DNA of 64,000 nucleotides, taken from Acinetobacter sp. ANC 3929 (lineage in GTDB: Bacteria > Pseudomonadota > Gammaproteobacteria > Pseudomonadales > Moraxellaceae). The position numbers were made by a program, and so were the translations under genes. Position 1 is the first letter of the stretch. The number at the start of each line of letters is the position of its first letter. The stretch is from contig NZ_KB850000.1 of NCBI RefSeq assembly GCF_000369405.1, forward strand, positions 62,001 through 126,000, written 5' to 3'. Of this stretch, positions 36,261 to 45,825 are shown one piece after another. Under the pieces are notes generated by a model, which saw only the letters and a list, made by a program, of their open reading frames with translations, searched no databases and had not been told where the DNA came from.

Positions 36261-37283
36261 ATGGGCATCAAGAACTCCAAGCCGCTAATTGTTACTGCGA
36301 TCGTCCTAGTGGCGATTGTTGCTTTTATTGTCTATCAAAATCAAAAAGATGCTGCACCAACTCAATCTAAAAGTAATAAAGCGGTGGTGATTGCCTATCA
36401 AACAGGTGTTGATCCAACCAAGGTTGCGCAGGCAAATAGTGATTATGAACGTAATAGTAATCAAGCAATTCAATGGCGTAAGTTTGATGCAGGTTCTGAT
36501 GTGGTCAATGCATTGGCTTCGGGCGATGTGGTGATTGGTAATATCGGTTCTAGCCCTTTGGCTGCAGCAGCAAGTCGTGATTTACCAATAGAAGTGTTTC
36601 TTGTGACGGCTAAATTAGGCGGTTCAGAGGCATTGGTGGTGAGTAACAAATCAGGCATTAAAAACCCTCAAGATTTGATTGGCAAAACCATTGCCGTACC
36701 ATTTGTTTCAACCACGCATTACAGCTTGTTGTCAGCACTCAAGCATTGGAATATTGCGGATAACCAAGTCAAGATCATCAATTTACGCCCACCTGAAATC
36801 ACAGCAGCTTGGGAACGTGGTGATATCGATGCAACTTATGTTTGGGAACCTGCATTAAGTAAAGTCAAAGCCAGTGGTCATGTTTTAACAGACTCTAAAC
36901 AAGTCGGTGAATGGGGTGCACCAACCTATGATCTTTGGGTGGTACGTAAGGACTTTGCCGAGAAAAACCCTGAGTTCTTAAAAGCATTCGTACAAACCAG
37001 CTTGAAACAGGTTGAGGCGTACCAACAAGATCCAAAAGCCTTTGAGCAGAATGCTGACAATATTCAGAAAATCGCACAATTGACGGGTTCAGATGTAAAA
37101 GACATTCCATTGTTGCTTTCAGGAAATATTTATCTAGATCGTCCGCAACAGCAAACAACATTGGCGGGTGAATTTGCCAAGAATATCTTTGATACGGCAA
37201 CGTTCTTAAAAAGTCAGGGCAAGGTCGATCAAGTGAAGCCTGATTATCAAGAGAATGTGACCACCAATTTCTTGCAGCCATAG
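36261..37283 (+). CDS. tauA: Taurine ABC transporter, periplasmic binding protein
   Basis: A 340-residue protein from the ATG at 36261 (a TTG at 36240 is in frame but adds an unlikely MLKDHLI leader). The first 28 residues (KPLIVTAIVLVAIVAFIVYQ) look like a signal anchor or uncleaved helix and not a classic cleavable signal. The mature part matches TauA: VVIAYQTGVDPTKVAQANSD, ALASGDVVIGNIGSSPLAAA, GKTIAVPFVSTTHYSLLSAL, IDATYVWEPALSKVKASGHV. It binds taurine for the TauBC importer. First of four tightly spaced tau genes. Confidence 0.93.
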   Translation: MGIKNSKPLIVTAIVLVAIVAFIVYQNQKDAAPTQSKSNKAVVIAYQTGVDPTKVAQANSDYERNSNQAIQWRKFDAGSDVVNALASGDVVIGNIGSSPLAAAASRDLPIEVFLVTAKLGGSEALVVSNKSGIKNPQDLIGKTIAVPFVSTTHYSLLSALKHWNIADNQVKIINLRPPEITAAWERGDIDATYVWEPALSKVKASGHVLTDSKQVGEWGAPTYDLWVVRKDFAEKNPEFLKAFVQTSLKQVEAYQQDPKAFEQNADNIQKIAQLTGSDVKDIPLLLSGNIYLDRPQQQTTLAGEFAKNIFDTATFLKSQGKVDQVKPDYQENVTTNFLQP

Positions 37284-37292
37284 GAGATCGAA

Positions 37293-38084
37293 ATGAGCGT
37301 ATTAGCTGCAGAACATCTTCATTTAACTTTTCCAAAGCAGACGGTACCTGTCCTTCAAGATATTAATCTGAAGATTGAAGAAGGCACTTTGACTGTGATT
37401 TTGGGTGAGTCTGGTTGTGGGAAAACCACATTGCTGAATATTTTGGCAGGTTTCCAAAAACCGAGCTCAGGTCAGATTAAACTGGACCATGAAGTGGTGA
37501 CTGCTCCTGACGCACGCCGTGCGGTCGTGTTTCAAGATCATGCTTTACTACCGTGGTTAAATGTCTCAGAAAATATTGGTTTTGCTTTACAGCTTAAAGG
37601 TTTGAAATCACGAGAGATTCAGCAGCAAGTCGATGCAATCTTGAAAATTGTGGGTTTAAGCCATGTCGCTCAAGCCAATATTTGGGAATTGTCGGGTGGT
37701 ATGAAACAACGTGTCGGTATTGCACGTGCATTGGTGAGTCATGCAGCTTTTATCCTATTGGATGAGCCTTTTGCAGCCTTAGATGCTTTTACTCGTGAAA
37801 CCATGCAACAGCTAGTTCTGGATTTATGGATTGAGCAAAATAAGTCGTTCTTCTTGATCACACATGACATCGAAGAAGCTTTATTGTTGAGTAATCAATT
37901 GGTGTTGATGACTGCTCGACCTGGCAAGATTGTTGAAACTTTAAAACTGGATTTTGCTGACCGCTATAAGCAGGGCGAATCGATTCGTACAATTAAATCA
38001 GATCCGAAATTTATTCAATTACGTGAACAATTGTTTGAACGTTTACGGGTGCAGAAACTGGCAGGGCATGAGGTGGCTGTATGA
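37293..38084 (+). CDS. tauB: Taurine ABC transporter ATPase
   Basis: A 263-residue ATPase: Walker A GESGCGKTT, Q-loop VFQDHALLPW, signature ELSGGMKQRVGIARALV, Walker B FILLDEPFAALDAFTRE, H-loop FLITHDIEEALLLS. A GGAG ribosome binding site lies seven bases before the ATG. The stop overlaps the tauC start by four bases. Compared with the ATPase at 8833 it has a different C terminus and a different Walker A, so the two importers are old paralogues and not a recent copy. Confidence 0.93.
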   Translation: MSVLAAEHLHLTFPKQTVPVLQDINLKIEEGTLTVILGESGCGKTTLLNILAGFQKPSSGQIKLDHEVVTAPDARRAVVFQDHALLPWLNVSENIGFALQLKGLKSREIQQQVDAILKIVGLSHVAQANIWELSGGMKQRVGIARALVSHAAFILLDEPFAALDAFTRETMQQLVLDLWIEQNKSFFLITHDIEEALLLSNQLVLMTARPGKIVETLKLDFADRYKQGESIRTIKSDPKFIQLREQLFERLRVQKLAGHEVAV

Positions 38085-38959
38085 CGGGTCAAGCGAAAAA
38101 TACGGCCTATGAGCTAAGCAAGGCAGATGAGCATCAACAATCTGACAAGCAGTCAGGATCAGTTGTAAATACAGTAGCGTCTTTTATCGCTCGCCATCGT
38201 AGCTTGGTATTAAGTTTATCGAGCGTATTGAGTGTCTTGATCATTTGGTACTTAATCACTGCATTAAAAATTGTCCCAAGTTTATTTCTGCCGAGTCCAC
38301 AAGCGGTATGGCAAAAGTTCCTTGAAGTCAGCCAGCAAGGCTTTATGAAAGCCACTTTATGGCAGCACTTGGCGGCGAGTATTTCGCGTGTTTTGCTGGC
38401 ACTTGTTGCTGCGATCGCGATTGGTGTGCCTTTAGGTTTATGGATGGGGCTGAACAAATGGGTTCGTGCGGTACTTGATCCATTGGTTGAATTATTGCGT
38501 CCGATTCCGCCTTTAGCGTATTTACCTTTATTGGTGATCTGGTTTGGTATTGGCGAAACCACCAAAGTGCTTTTGATTTTCTTTTCCATTCTTGCTCCTG
38601 TGATTATCAGTAGCACCCATGGTGTACTCAGCCATCAGCTCAATCGTGAACGTGCCGCCTTATCATTAGGGGCGAGCCAGTCACAAGTATTTTGGCATGT
38701 GATTTTACCGACCGCATTACCGCATATTTTAACGGGTATTCGTATTGGTTTAGGTGTGGGTTGGTCAACCTTAGTAGCATCAGAATTAGTCGCGGCAGAT
38801 CGAGGTATTGGCTTTATGGTACAGTCAGCAGCCCAGTTTCTGATTACTGATACTGTGGTACTTGGCATTATTGTGATTGCGATTGTCGCAGTGAGTTTTG
38901 AATTGTTTTTGCGTTGGTTACAGAAGCAATTATCTCCTTGGTATGGCCAACAGTTATAA
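38081..38959 (+). CDS. tauC: Taurine ABC transporter permease
   Basis: A 292-residue inner-membrane protein. An N-terminal cytoplasmic tail of about 45 polar residues precedes six hydrophobic helices. ELLRPIPPLAYLPLLVIWFGIGE and the EAA motif RAALSLGASQSQVFWHVILPTALP are family hallmarks, as is GWSTLVASELVAADRGIGFMV. It overlaps tauB by four bases and is 16 bases before tauD. Confidence 0.93.
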   Translation: MTGQAKNTAYELSKADEHQQSDKQSGSVVNTVASFIARHRSLVLSLSSVLSVLIIWYLITALKIVPSLFLPSPQAVWQKFLEVSQQGFMKATLWQHLAASISRVLLALVAAIAIGVPLGLWMGLNKWVRAVLDPLVELLRPIPPLAYLPLLVIWFGIGETTKVLLIFFSILAPVIISSTHGVLSHQLNRERAALSLGASQSQVFWHVILPTALPHILTGIRIGLGVGWSTLVASELVAADRGIGFMVQSAAQFLITDTVVLGIIVIAIVAVSFELFLRWLQKQLSPWYGQQL

Positions 38960-38975
38960 GTGTGAGTAGTAGAAG

Positions 38976-39821
38976 ATGACGTTAAATATTGAAATGATTA
39001 AACCAACGATCGGTGCAATTATTCACGATGTTGATTTAAACACGGCCGATGAAAATACTACACAACAAATTCAACAGGCTTTGCTGGATCATCATGTGAT
39101 TTTCTTCCGCAATCAGCAGCTTGCACCTCAGGCACAAGCTGAGCTTGCTCGTGGTTTTGGTTCTTTACATATTCATCCAATTTTCCCAACGGTTGAAAAT
39201 GTACCTGAAATCATTGTATTGGATAGTTGGAAACAAGACTTACGTGATAATGAGCTTTGGCATACCGATGTGACCTTTAGCCAGAAGCCACCATTGGGCT
39301 GTGTATTGCAAGCGATTAAGATACCACCTGTAGGTGGCGATACGTTATGGTCGAGTGGGGCGGCTGCATTTGCTGCGCTAGATCAAGATTTACAGCAAAA
39401 GTTGAAAGGCTTAACCGCAACGCATGATATTCGCCAGTCTTTCCCGATTGAGCGCTTTGCGCATAATGATGTTGAGCGTAAAAAACTGGAAGAAACCTTT
39501 AAGCGTAATCCACCTGTTATTCACCCTGTGGTGAGAACGCATCCAGTCACAGGTCAGCCAATTTTGTTCGTGAGCGAAGGGTTTACCACGCGCATTAATG
39601 AGTTGGATGAGACGGAAAGTGCTGAGTTGTTGCAGTATCTATTTGCCCATGCCACCAATGAGCAGTTCCATCTGCGCTGGCAGTGGCAAGCGGGTGATGT
39701 GGCAATTTGGGATAATCGTTGTACACAGCATAAGGCTTTATTTGATTATGGTGATGCGCATCGAATTATGCATCGTGCTACGATTAATGGTGATGTACCG
39801 TTTTATCAAGCAGCAAGTTAA
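38976..39821 (+). CDS. tauD: Taurine dioxygenase
   Basis: A 281-residue Fe(II)/2-oxoglutarate dioxygenase. The metal triad is the H-x-D of LWHTDVTFSQKPP (about residues 95-97) and the distal His in AHRIMHRATINGD; the 2-oxoglutarate-binding Arg is in the same segment. It oxidises taurine to sulfite and aminoacetaldehyde. The sulfite feeds assimilation to cysteine, the substrate of the neighbouring encapsulin cargo enzyme. A terminator follows 15 bases after the stop. Confidence 0.93.
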   Translation: MTLNIEMIKPTIGAIIHDVDLNTADENTTQQIQQALLDHHVIFFRNQQLAPQAQAELARGFGSLHIHPIFPTVENVPEIIVLDSWKQDLRDNELWHTDVTFSQKPPLGCVLQAIKIPPVGGDTLWSSGAAAFAALDQDLQQKLKGLTATHDIRQSFPIERFAHNDVERKKLEETFKRNPPVIHPVVRTHPVTGQPILFVSEGFTTRINELDETESAELLQYLFAHATNEQFHLRWQWQAGDVAIWDNRCTQHKALFDYGDAHRIMHRATINGDVPFYQAAS

Positions 39822-39836
39822 TATTTAGTTTTAGAT

Positions 39837-39868
39837 AAAAAGCTTGGGTAAAATCCTGAGCTTTTTTT
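39837..39868 (+). terminator. tau operon terminator
   Basis: AAAAAGCT and AGCTTTTTTT form the stem (with an inner GG/CC pair) around an AT-rich loop, directly after tauD. Confidence 0.75.
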
Positions 39869-39922
39869 ATTTTATAGTTTGATCCCTTCGGTGGAATCTT
39901 ATAGAGATCTCATCTTATTTTT

Positions 39923-40104
39923 GGATAAGCCTTCAGGTGGAGTTACTTTTGTTTCGGCAAAAGTAACCAAAACCTGAGCTGCGATTGAAGCTGCGTAAGA
40001 TCTGCAAAACCTGTTCAATTCTTTCATCTCATATAATTTTTGATTGAGATACAAATTTCTTAAATCTTGTCGATAACACGCAGGTTGCAGATGACCTTTC
40101 CGCG
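39923..40104. repeat. Structured intergenic repeat, copy 1
   Basis: About 182 bases in the gap between tauD and the AraC gene. It contains a tight hairpin, TTACTTTTG-TTTCGG-CAAAAGTAA (39943-39966). A long-range stem pairs ATCTGCAAAACCTG (40000-40013) with CAGGTTGCAGAT (40081-40092). It ends in ATGACCTTTCCGCG. A second copy lies at 44410-44562. No protein-coding function is apparent. Confidence 0.7.
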
Positions 40105-40135
40105 TAGCCAATTTCGAGGAATATTCTATTTTTCT

Positions 40136-41224
40136 TTAATCTAAATATTGTTTATAAATCGAAGGGGCTTGTCCCGTCCAACGTTTAAAGGCACGTCGGA
40201 ATTCGCGGAGCTCACTAAAACCCAATTGCAGGCTAATCTCACTCATGGATAGGTTCTGTTTAATAAGTTGCTTGGCCTTACGTTCTAGGACATTTTGCCG
40301 AATTTGTTGAAAACTCAAGCCTTCTAACAATAATTGCCGTCTTAAATGGCGTTCGCTGATACGTAAATGTTCAGCAGCTTGCTGCATCTCGAAACGTTCA
40401 GGTAATTGTTGTTCAATTAAATGATCGAGTAAATGTACATAACCCACCTGATTGAGCTGATCAATTTCTTTTAGGGCCTGCTCACAGATTTGGATGGCAG
40501 TTGCATAGTTGGCTTGGCTGTAATTCTTTAAGCCACGTTGCAACATGCTGCTGCTAAAGCGAATGATATTTTTAGGACTGTTAAATTGAATCGGGCAGCC
40601 AAAGATAGTTTTATATTGTTCTTGATATTGGTTGGGGAAATAGCTGAGTTCAAGACTGATCACATCATCATGATCGCCTAGCATCGCGTTTAAACAGGTG
40701 ATGATGCTGCTAAATAATTCATCATAAAAGAAGGCTTTCAAATCAGCACATGGATGAGATTCAGTCACATCTAGCTCACATATATCTGTTTGTAGACTAA
40801 AATTGATATTAAGCACGCTGCCAGAAATACGATGGTAACGCAGCGCAATGTCTAAAGCATCCGCCACGGTCTTGCACGATTGCATGGCAAAACCCAAAAT
40901 TCCCATTGAAATCAAACCTTCACTACTGCCAAGTTTTAAGCCGAGGTCGGGTTGTGGATAGGCGTTCATGGCTTGCCGCACGACATCGCAAAGCAGACTA
41001 AAACGAACCACACCTTGGGTTTGCTGTATTTGTACAATGTCTAAACCTGAATCTTGAAACCATGCAGCATAATCCCACTGCTGTTGTTCAGCGTAGTGGA
41101 TTAGGCTCGCCAGAATGGTGGGCGGAATAAATTGTTGTTGGTCATTGTTATAGCTGCTGTGTTTAGGCATAAGTCCGTTTTGCCCCCCAAATAAAAGTTC
41201 CTTTAACCCTGTTGGGTATCGCAT
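40136..41224 (-). CDS. AraC-family regulator with arabinose-binding-like N domain
   Basis: A 362-residue regulator (or 344 from the ATG at 41170). The N-terminal 200 residues are the domain seen in OruR/ArgR-like AraC regulators (LCDVVRQAMNAYPQPDLGLK, GSSEGLISMGILGFAMQSC). The C-terminal AraC helix-turn-helix pair is EMQQAAEHLRISERHLRRQL and MSEISLQLGFSELREFRRAF-KRWTGQAPSIYK. It is divergent from the ceramidase-like operon, with 65 bases between starts, and is its probable activator. The ligand is unknown. Confidence 0.9.
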   Translation of the reverse strand: MRYPTGLKELLFGGQNGLMPKHSSYNNDQQQFIPPTILASLIHYAEQQQWDYAAWFQDSGLDIVQIQQTQGVVRFSLLCDVVRQAMNAYPQPDLGLKLGSSEGLISMGILGFAMQSCKTVADALDIALRYHRISGSVLNINFSLQTDICELDVTESHPCADLKAFFYDELFSSIITCLNAMLGDHDDVISLELSYFPNQYQEQYKTIFGCPIQFNSPKNIIRFSSSMLQRGLKNYSQANYATAIQICEQALKEIDQLNQVGYVHLLDHLIEQQLPERFEMQQAAEHLRISERHLRRQLLLEGLSFQQIRQNVLERKAKQLIKQNLSMSEISLQLGFSELREFRRAFKRWTGQAPSIYKQYLD

Positions 41225-41289
41225 AATTTTGATTAACTTTCAACATGCTTTAACACAGTTAGAAAAAGAATTGAGAAAGGAAAGCGCCA

Positions 41290-43038
41290 ATGTATCAGGT
41301 GGGTTGGGATAAACAGCAAATTAAAATCACACCGAAAGGCTATGCGATGTTTGGTTATGGGCAATGGTCTCATCGTGCCTATGAGCAGCGCACGGCTTTA
41401 TATGCCCGTAGTGTGAGCATTGTCGATCAACACGGCAATCGACTGTTGATGTGTTGTCTTGATTTAGGCTGTATTACGCATGCTATGCGTAGCCAAACAG
41501 TAGAGCAATTAACTGAAAGATTGGGCTCGACATTTGATGAGAATCAATTGGTGTTAATGGCAACGCACACCCATTCAGGGCCAGGTGGCTGCGCGCATGA
41601 GGCTTTGTATAATATGCCGACACCGGGTTTTGTACCTGAACATTTAGATGCCATTGTTGAAGCGATTATATTGAGTCTTGAACATGCCATTGCAGAACAA
41701 CAAGATACTGAAATTTTTACCAGCACACAGTTTTTTCCCGAACAAACACCTGTCGCTTGGAATCGTTCAATTAAAGCCTATAACCGAAATCCAGAAGTGA
41801 GAATACATACCGAAGCTGAAACGCATTTGGCCTTGAACCGAGAAATGCAGTTGATAGGTTTCTATCGTGAGCAAAAACTGCAGTCCTTTATTTCTTTTTT
41901 TGGGGTACATGCCACCTGTTTAGGAAACACCTTAAAAGCTTATGATGGCGATAATAAAGGTTATGCAGCTGCATTTTCAGAGCAGGCTTTAACTCAACAA
42001 GGCATTCAAAATCCAGTTACGCTTTTTGCTCAAGCCACCGCAGGGGATGTATCACCGCATTTTCATGGCAAAGATCAGCTCAAGCTTCGTAATCAAATTA
42101 AAGGCGAGCAGGAATATCAATACGCGCAACAAAATGGACGTTATCAAAGTGAACTGGCTTTGACAGCTTTACAATCAAATATTCCTAAAAATTTGCAAAA
42201 AGTTGAAGGCAAGATCGATGCCGTTTTGTCTTATGTTGATTTGAGCAATATTGAAATTCCAGCAGCGTTTGCATATGGACAGCATGATGCAAAAACCAGT
42301 CAGCCTTGTCATGGCACGGCATTTTTTGCAGGTACGCCTGTGGATGGTTTAGGTGCGCCCAAACCATTAATTATCGGGATGCAGTTTTTAGCGGATCAAC
42401 TGCGTAAACATAAACTTAAAAATTCAAATTCAGCAGATTTTATTGCTGATCAGGAGCTGTATGCTTCGCAAGGGCCAAAGCAGATTGTATTGGAAGCAGG
42501 CGCTAAAAAGATTTTAGGCCAGCCGATTGGCTTTCCACCCAGTATTCTTGATCCATTGATTGCCGAGATGAATCGACAAGTCAAAGCGGGTGCGATTCAA
42601 GACAGTCCTTTAGTGCCGAGCGTTGTTCCCTTTCAAATTGTGCGATTAGGGTCTTTGGGATTGGTATGTTGTCCAGGAGAATTTACAACTATTGCAGGGC
42701 AACGTGTTATCGCTATAGTTCAACAGACGCTTGCTGCACAGACTGCAATTGAAAAAGTTTGGTTCGCTTCATACTGCAATGATTATATGGGTTATGTCAC
42801 CACCTATGAAGAATATCAACAACAGGCGTATGAGGGTGGACATACCTTATTCGGGCAATGGACCTTGGCAGCTTGTCAAAGCAAATTCAAAGATTTAGCA
42901 GAACAATTAGTATTAGAAAAACATAAACGTCATTACGATGAAATGACACGACCACAACCCATTGCAAAACAAGAACTCGCAAAACGCAGTAATCATGGCA
43001 ATTTAAAAACTGCCGTCAGCCAAGGAGAGGCAGTATGA
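41290..43038 (+). CDS. Neutral/alkaline ceramidase-like hydrolase
   Basis: A 582-residue protein of the neutral/alkaline non-lysosomal ceramidase N-terminal family. It has VGWDKQQIKITPKGYAMFGYG at the start, LLMCCLDLGCI, and the metal-binding MATHTHSGPGG (about residues 94-104), the counterpart of the zinc HxH. HGVHATCLGNT-like FFGVHATCLGN and FASYCNDYMGYVTTYEEY are also family motifs. There is no signal peptide, so it is probably cytoplasmic, unlike secreted ceramidases. It may cleave another amide. ATG overlaps the next gene (ATGA). The real substrate is not known. Confidence 0.8.
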   Translation: MYQVGWDKQQIKITPKGYAMFGYGQWSHRAYEQRTALYARSVSIVDQHGNRLLMCCLDLGCITHAMRSQTVEQLTERLGSTFDENQLVLMATHTHSGPGGCAHEALYNMPTPGFVPEHLDAIVEAIILSLEHAIAEQQDTEIFTSTQFFPEQTPVAWNRSIKAYNRNPEVRIHTEAETHLALNREMQLIGFYREQKLQSFISFFGVHATCLGNTLKAYDGDNKGYAAAFSEQALTQQGIQNPVTLFAQATAGDVSPHFHGKDQLKLRNQIKGEQEYQYAQQNGRYQSELALTALQSNIPKNLQKVEGKIDAVLSYVDLSNIEIPAAFAYGQHDAKTSQPCHGTAFFAGTPVDGLGAPKPLIIGMQFLADQLRKHKLKNSNSADFIADQELYASQGPKQIVLEAGAKKILGQPIGFPPSILDPLIAEMNRQVKAGAIQDSPLVPSVVPFQIVRLGSLGLVCCPGEFTTIAGQRVIAIVQQTLAAQTAIEKVWFASYCNDYMGYVTTYEEYQQQAYEGGHTLFGQWTLAACQSKFKDLAEQLVLEKHKRHYDEMTRPQPIAKQELAKRSNHGNLKTAVSQGEAV

Positions 43039-44321
43039 GCGATTTAAAACAAGGGATCTGGTCAAATTGGTCTGGCTTGCAAAAAGCCAAGCCGCAACAG
43101 ATTCTTCGACCTGCCCATATCCAAGAATTACAGACCATTGTGCGAGAACATCAAAAAATAAGGGTAGTGGGTGCAGGACATTCATTCACCCCATTGGTAT
43201 GTACAGATGCAACTTTATTGTCTCTGGATCATATTGCAGGAATTGCATCGACTGATATTGATCGATGTCAAAGCAGTATCTATGCAGGCACACGTTTGTA
43301 TGATTTAGATCAACATTTAAAACAGCAGCAAATTGACCAAGCTCTGATGAATCAGGGCGATATTGATCAGCAAAGTCTAGCGGGTGCGGTGTCTACAGGG
43401 ACACATGGCACAGGGGCAGATTTGTATTGTATTTCAGCTTATGTTGAAGCTTTCGAGCTACTTACAGCTTCAGGTGAAATCCTAAAATGTAGTCGTACTG
43501 AACATCCTGAAATTTTTGCCGCAGGACGGGTTTCTTTGGGGAGTTTGGGCATTTTGACTCAGATCACCATGCAGAATCGCCCGCGCTATAAGTTAAAAGA
43601 GCATATTGAACTTTGTCCTGTAGAGGACATGATGCAGCATATTCAGCAATGGAAGCATCAGCATCGGCATATTGAATGCTTTGTATTTTCTTATGAAAAG
43701 CAGTTGATGTTAAAAACACTGGATGAGACTGATGAGGAGATTCTACCACGTAAGGATAATTTTCCTTCCGATGATACCTTACTCACGTTATGTTCTGAGT
43801 TGACCAAAAAGTTTCCTTCATTAAATCCGTATTTACAGAAGCTTTTGGGAATCTTTGTTAAACCGACGAGCTATGTGGATTGGTCGAGCACAATTTTCCC
43901 AACGCCTCGTCATACCAAGTTCAATGAAATGGAATATCAGATTCCTGTTGATCGTGGGATTGAGTGTTTGGATGAAGTGCTGCATGCCTTAAGAGCAAAT
44001 AAGGTTGCGACTTTTTTTCCGCTCGAATTTCGCTTTGTGAAGGGGGATGATATCTGGCTCAGTCCTTTTTATCAGCAGGATTCGATTTCGATCTCGGTGC
44101 ATCAATATCATAAACAAGATCCGCGTTTGATATTTGATGTGGTTGAACCAATCTTGCAGAAATATCAGGGTCGTCCGCATTGGGGTAAAATGCATCATAT
44201 GACCACGACACAGCTTCGTGCTTTATATCCAAAGTGGGATGATTTTATGGCTTTGCGTCAGCAGCTTGACCCAGAAGCCAAGTTTTTAAATCCCTATCTG
44301 GAAAAATTGTTTTTAGGTTAG
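43035..44321 (+). CDS. FAD-linked sugar-1,4-lactone oxidase
   Basis: A 428-residue oxidase of the D-arabinono-1,4-lactone / L-gulonolactone oxidase family. The FAD-binding PCMH domain has ILRPAHIQELQTIV, IRVVGAGHSFTPLVCTDATLLSL (residues 35-57) and GAVSTGTHGTGADLYCISAYVE. The C-terminal ALO domain ends RPHWGKMHHMTTTQLRALYP, which bears the HWGK motif. It oxidises an aldonolactone or related polyol with oxygen as acceptor. Translationally coupled to the ceramidase-like gene. Confidence 0.87.
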   Translation: MSDLKQGIWSNWSGLQKAKPQQILRPAHIQELQTIVREHQKIRVVGAGHSFTPLVCTDATLLSLDHIAGIASTDIDRCQSSIYAGTRLYDLDQHLKQQQIDQALMNQGDIDQQSLAGAVSTGTHGTGADLYCISAYVEAFELLTASGEILKCSRTEHPEIFAAGRVSLGSLGILTQITMQNRPRYKLKEHIELCPVEDMMQHIQQWKHQHRHIECFVFSYEKQLMLKTLDETDEEILPRKDNFPSDDTLLTLCSELTKKFPSLNPYLQKLLGIFVKPTSYVDWSSTIFPTPRHTKFNEMEYQIPVDRGIECLDEVLHALRANKVATFFPLEFRFVKGDDIWLSPFYQQDSISISVHQYHKQDPRLIFDVVEPILQKYQGRPHWGKMHHMTTTQLRALYPKWDDFMALRQQLDPEAKFLNPYLEKLFLG

Positions 44322-44409
44322 TTTTAACTTGGGTTTGATTTAAATGTTTATTTAATTTATTGAAAAATAATTAACTTAACGGAGTCTTGCCGAGTTTTTA
44401 TCCATTTTA

Positions 44410-44562
44410 GGATAAGCCTGCGGCTCGCCTTACTTTGGTTTCGCCCAAAGTAAGCAAAGGCATTGTCATCTACAAAACCTGTTTTCTACTTGTACCTATT
44501 TGGTTTTATCGCAGATACATTATCTTTTTTATACCATGCAGGTTGTAGATGACTTTTTCGCG
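44410..44562. repeat. Structured intergenic repeat, copy 2
   Basis: The second copy of the 39923-40104 repeat. Its tight hairpin is CTTACTTTGG-TTTCGC-CCAAAGTAAG (44429-44454). The long-range stem pairs CATCTACAAAACCTG (44467-44481) with CAGGTTGTAGATG (44539-44551). It ends ACTTTTTCGCG. Changes relative to copy 1 preserve pairing. It lies between the lactone oxidase gene and the PLP enzyme gene, so it may also affect expression there. Confidence 0.7.
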
Positions 44563-44608
44563 TATCAAATTGCAAGTAAATTTTCTTAGATTGAAAAAAG
44601 GTATCGCC

Positions 44609-45772
44609 ATGTTGGATCATTATTTTAAGCAACTCAATCTCGACCTAAAAAAACAGGGGATTGCAACACCGCAACTGATCATCGATGAAGCGGCTTTAAA
44701 ACAAAATATCCAGCATGTTCAAATTCGTCTTGCTCATGCCAAACACTTAAAAGCACGCTTAGTGGTGAAGTCTTTAGCGAGTTTAGATTTACTCAAACTG
44801 TTATCTGAACAGATCAATACACAACGCTTTATGGTGTTCCATCAACCGCATATTATTTCAATCTTAGAAAATTTTGCCGAAGCCGATATCCTGTTAGGCA
44901 AACCAATGCCTGCCCAAGCGGTTCGTCAATTTTTTGAACAGCATGCAGAATGGTCAAATGCCAATATTCAGTGGCTGATTGATACCAAACAACGCTTACA
45001 GCAATATCTGGACATTGCTCAGCTTTATTCTCTCTGTCTGCATGTGAATATTGAGATTGATGTTGGTTTACATCGTGGTGGGGTGCAATCGACAGCGCAA
45101 CTGACTGAAATATTAAAGCTGATTCAACAATATCCGCAGTATTTAAAACTCTCAGGTTTGATGGGCTATGATGCGCATGTCAGTAAAATTCCTGCCATCA
45201 TTAAAAAACCTGAACTGGCTTATCAAAGCTCGCAGCAGACCTATGCCAATTACCAAAAGTTGATTCAACAACAGTTTCCCACGTTATGGAGTGATGAACT
45301 TTGTTTTAATGGTGGCGGCAGTCCAACCTTTAGTTTCCATATCGCTGAAAGTGTCTGTAATGATTTGTCTTTTGGTTCAATGTTGCTCAAACCGAGTGAT
45401 TTTGACAGTGATTTTTTAAGGGCATTACCACCTGCTTTATGGATCGCAGCACCTGTGTTAAAAATCCTGCCGTTTACTCAGCTTCCTTCGATGTCTTTAC
45501 TGGATAAATTGCCGCATAAATGCAAAGCGCTGTTTATTTATGGGGGCTATTGGTTGGCTGATTATGTCTATCCTCATCAAGCACATACGCATGCGTTGTA
45601 TGGGCGTAGCAGTAATCAGGAGTTGGTCAATGTACCGAAAGATTGTGATATTCAGGTCGATGATTTTGTGTTTTTAAGACCCACACAAAGTGAAGCGATT
45701 ATTCCTCAGTTTTCCGAGTTAAAGCTGTATAGCCAACATGCTTTTGAGTCATGGCAAACTTTTAGTGAGTGA
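44609..45772 (+). CDS. PLP enzyme of the D-threonine aldolase / alanine racemase N-domain family
   Basis: From the ATG at 44609, with AAAGG seven bases upstream, 387 residues; an upstream in-frame start at 44549 lies in the repeat and is rejected. The PLP lysine is in RLVVKSLASLDLLKLL (about residue 45). LHVNIEIDVGLHRGGVQS and LSGLMGYDAHVSKIP are typical of D-threonine aldolase / D-serine dehydratase-like (DSD1-type) proteins. It probably cleaves or dehydrates a D-3-hydroxyamino acid. Same direction as the two genes before it; a degraded amide product could be its substrate. The exact reaction is unknown. Confidence 0.82.
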   Translation: MLDHYFKQLNLDLKKQGIATPQLIIDEAALKQNIQHVQIRLAHAKHLKARLVVKSLASLDLLKLLSEQINTQRFMVFHQPHIISILENFAEADILLGKPMPAQAVRQFFEQHAEWSNANIQWLIDTKQRLQQYLDIAQLYSLCLHVNIEIDVGLHRGGVQSTAQLTEILKLIQQYPQYLKLSGLMGYDAHVSKIPAIIKKPELAYQSSQQTYANYQKLIQQQFPTLWSDELCFNGGGSPTFSFHIAESVCNDLSFGSMLLKPSDFDSDFLRALPPALWIAAPVLKILPFTQLPSMSLLDKLPHKCKALFIYGGYWLADYVYPHQAHTHALYGRSSNQELVNVPKDCDIQVDDFVFLRPTQSEAIIPQFSELKLYSQHAFESWQTFSE

Positions 45773-45825
45773 TTGAGCTTTACTCATCAAGATTCAACCC
45801 AAAAGCCTGCCGTGTATTTTGAGTT

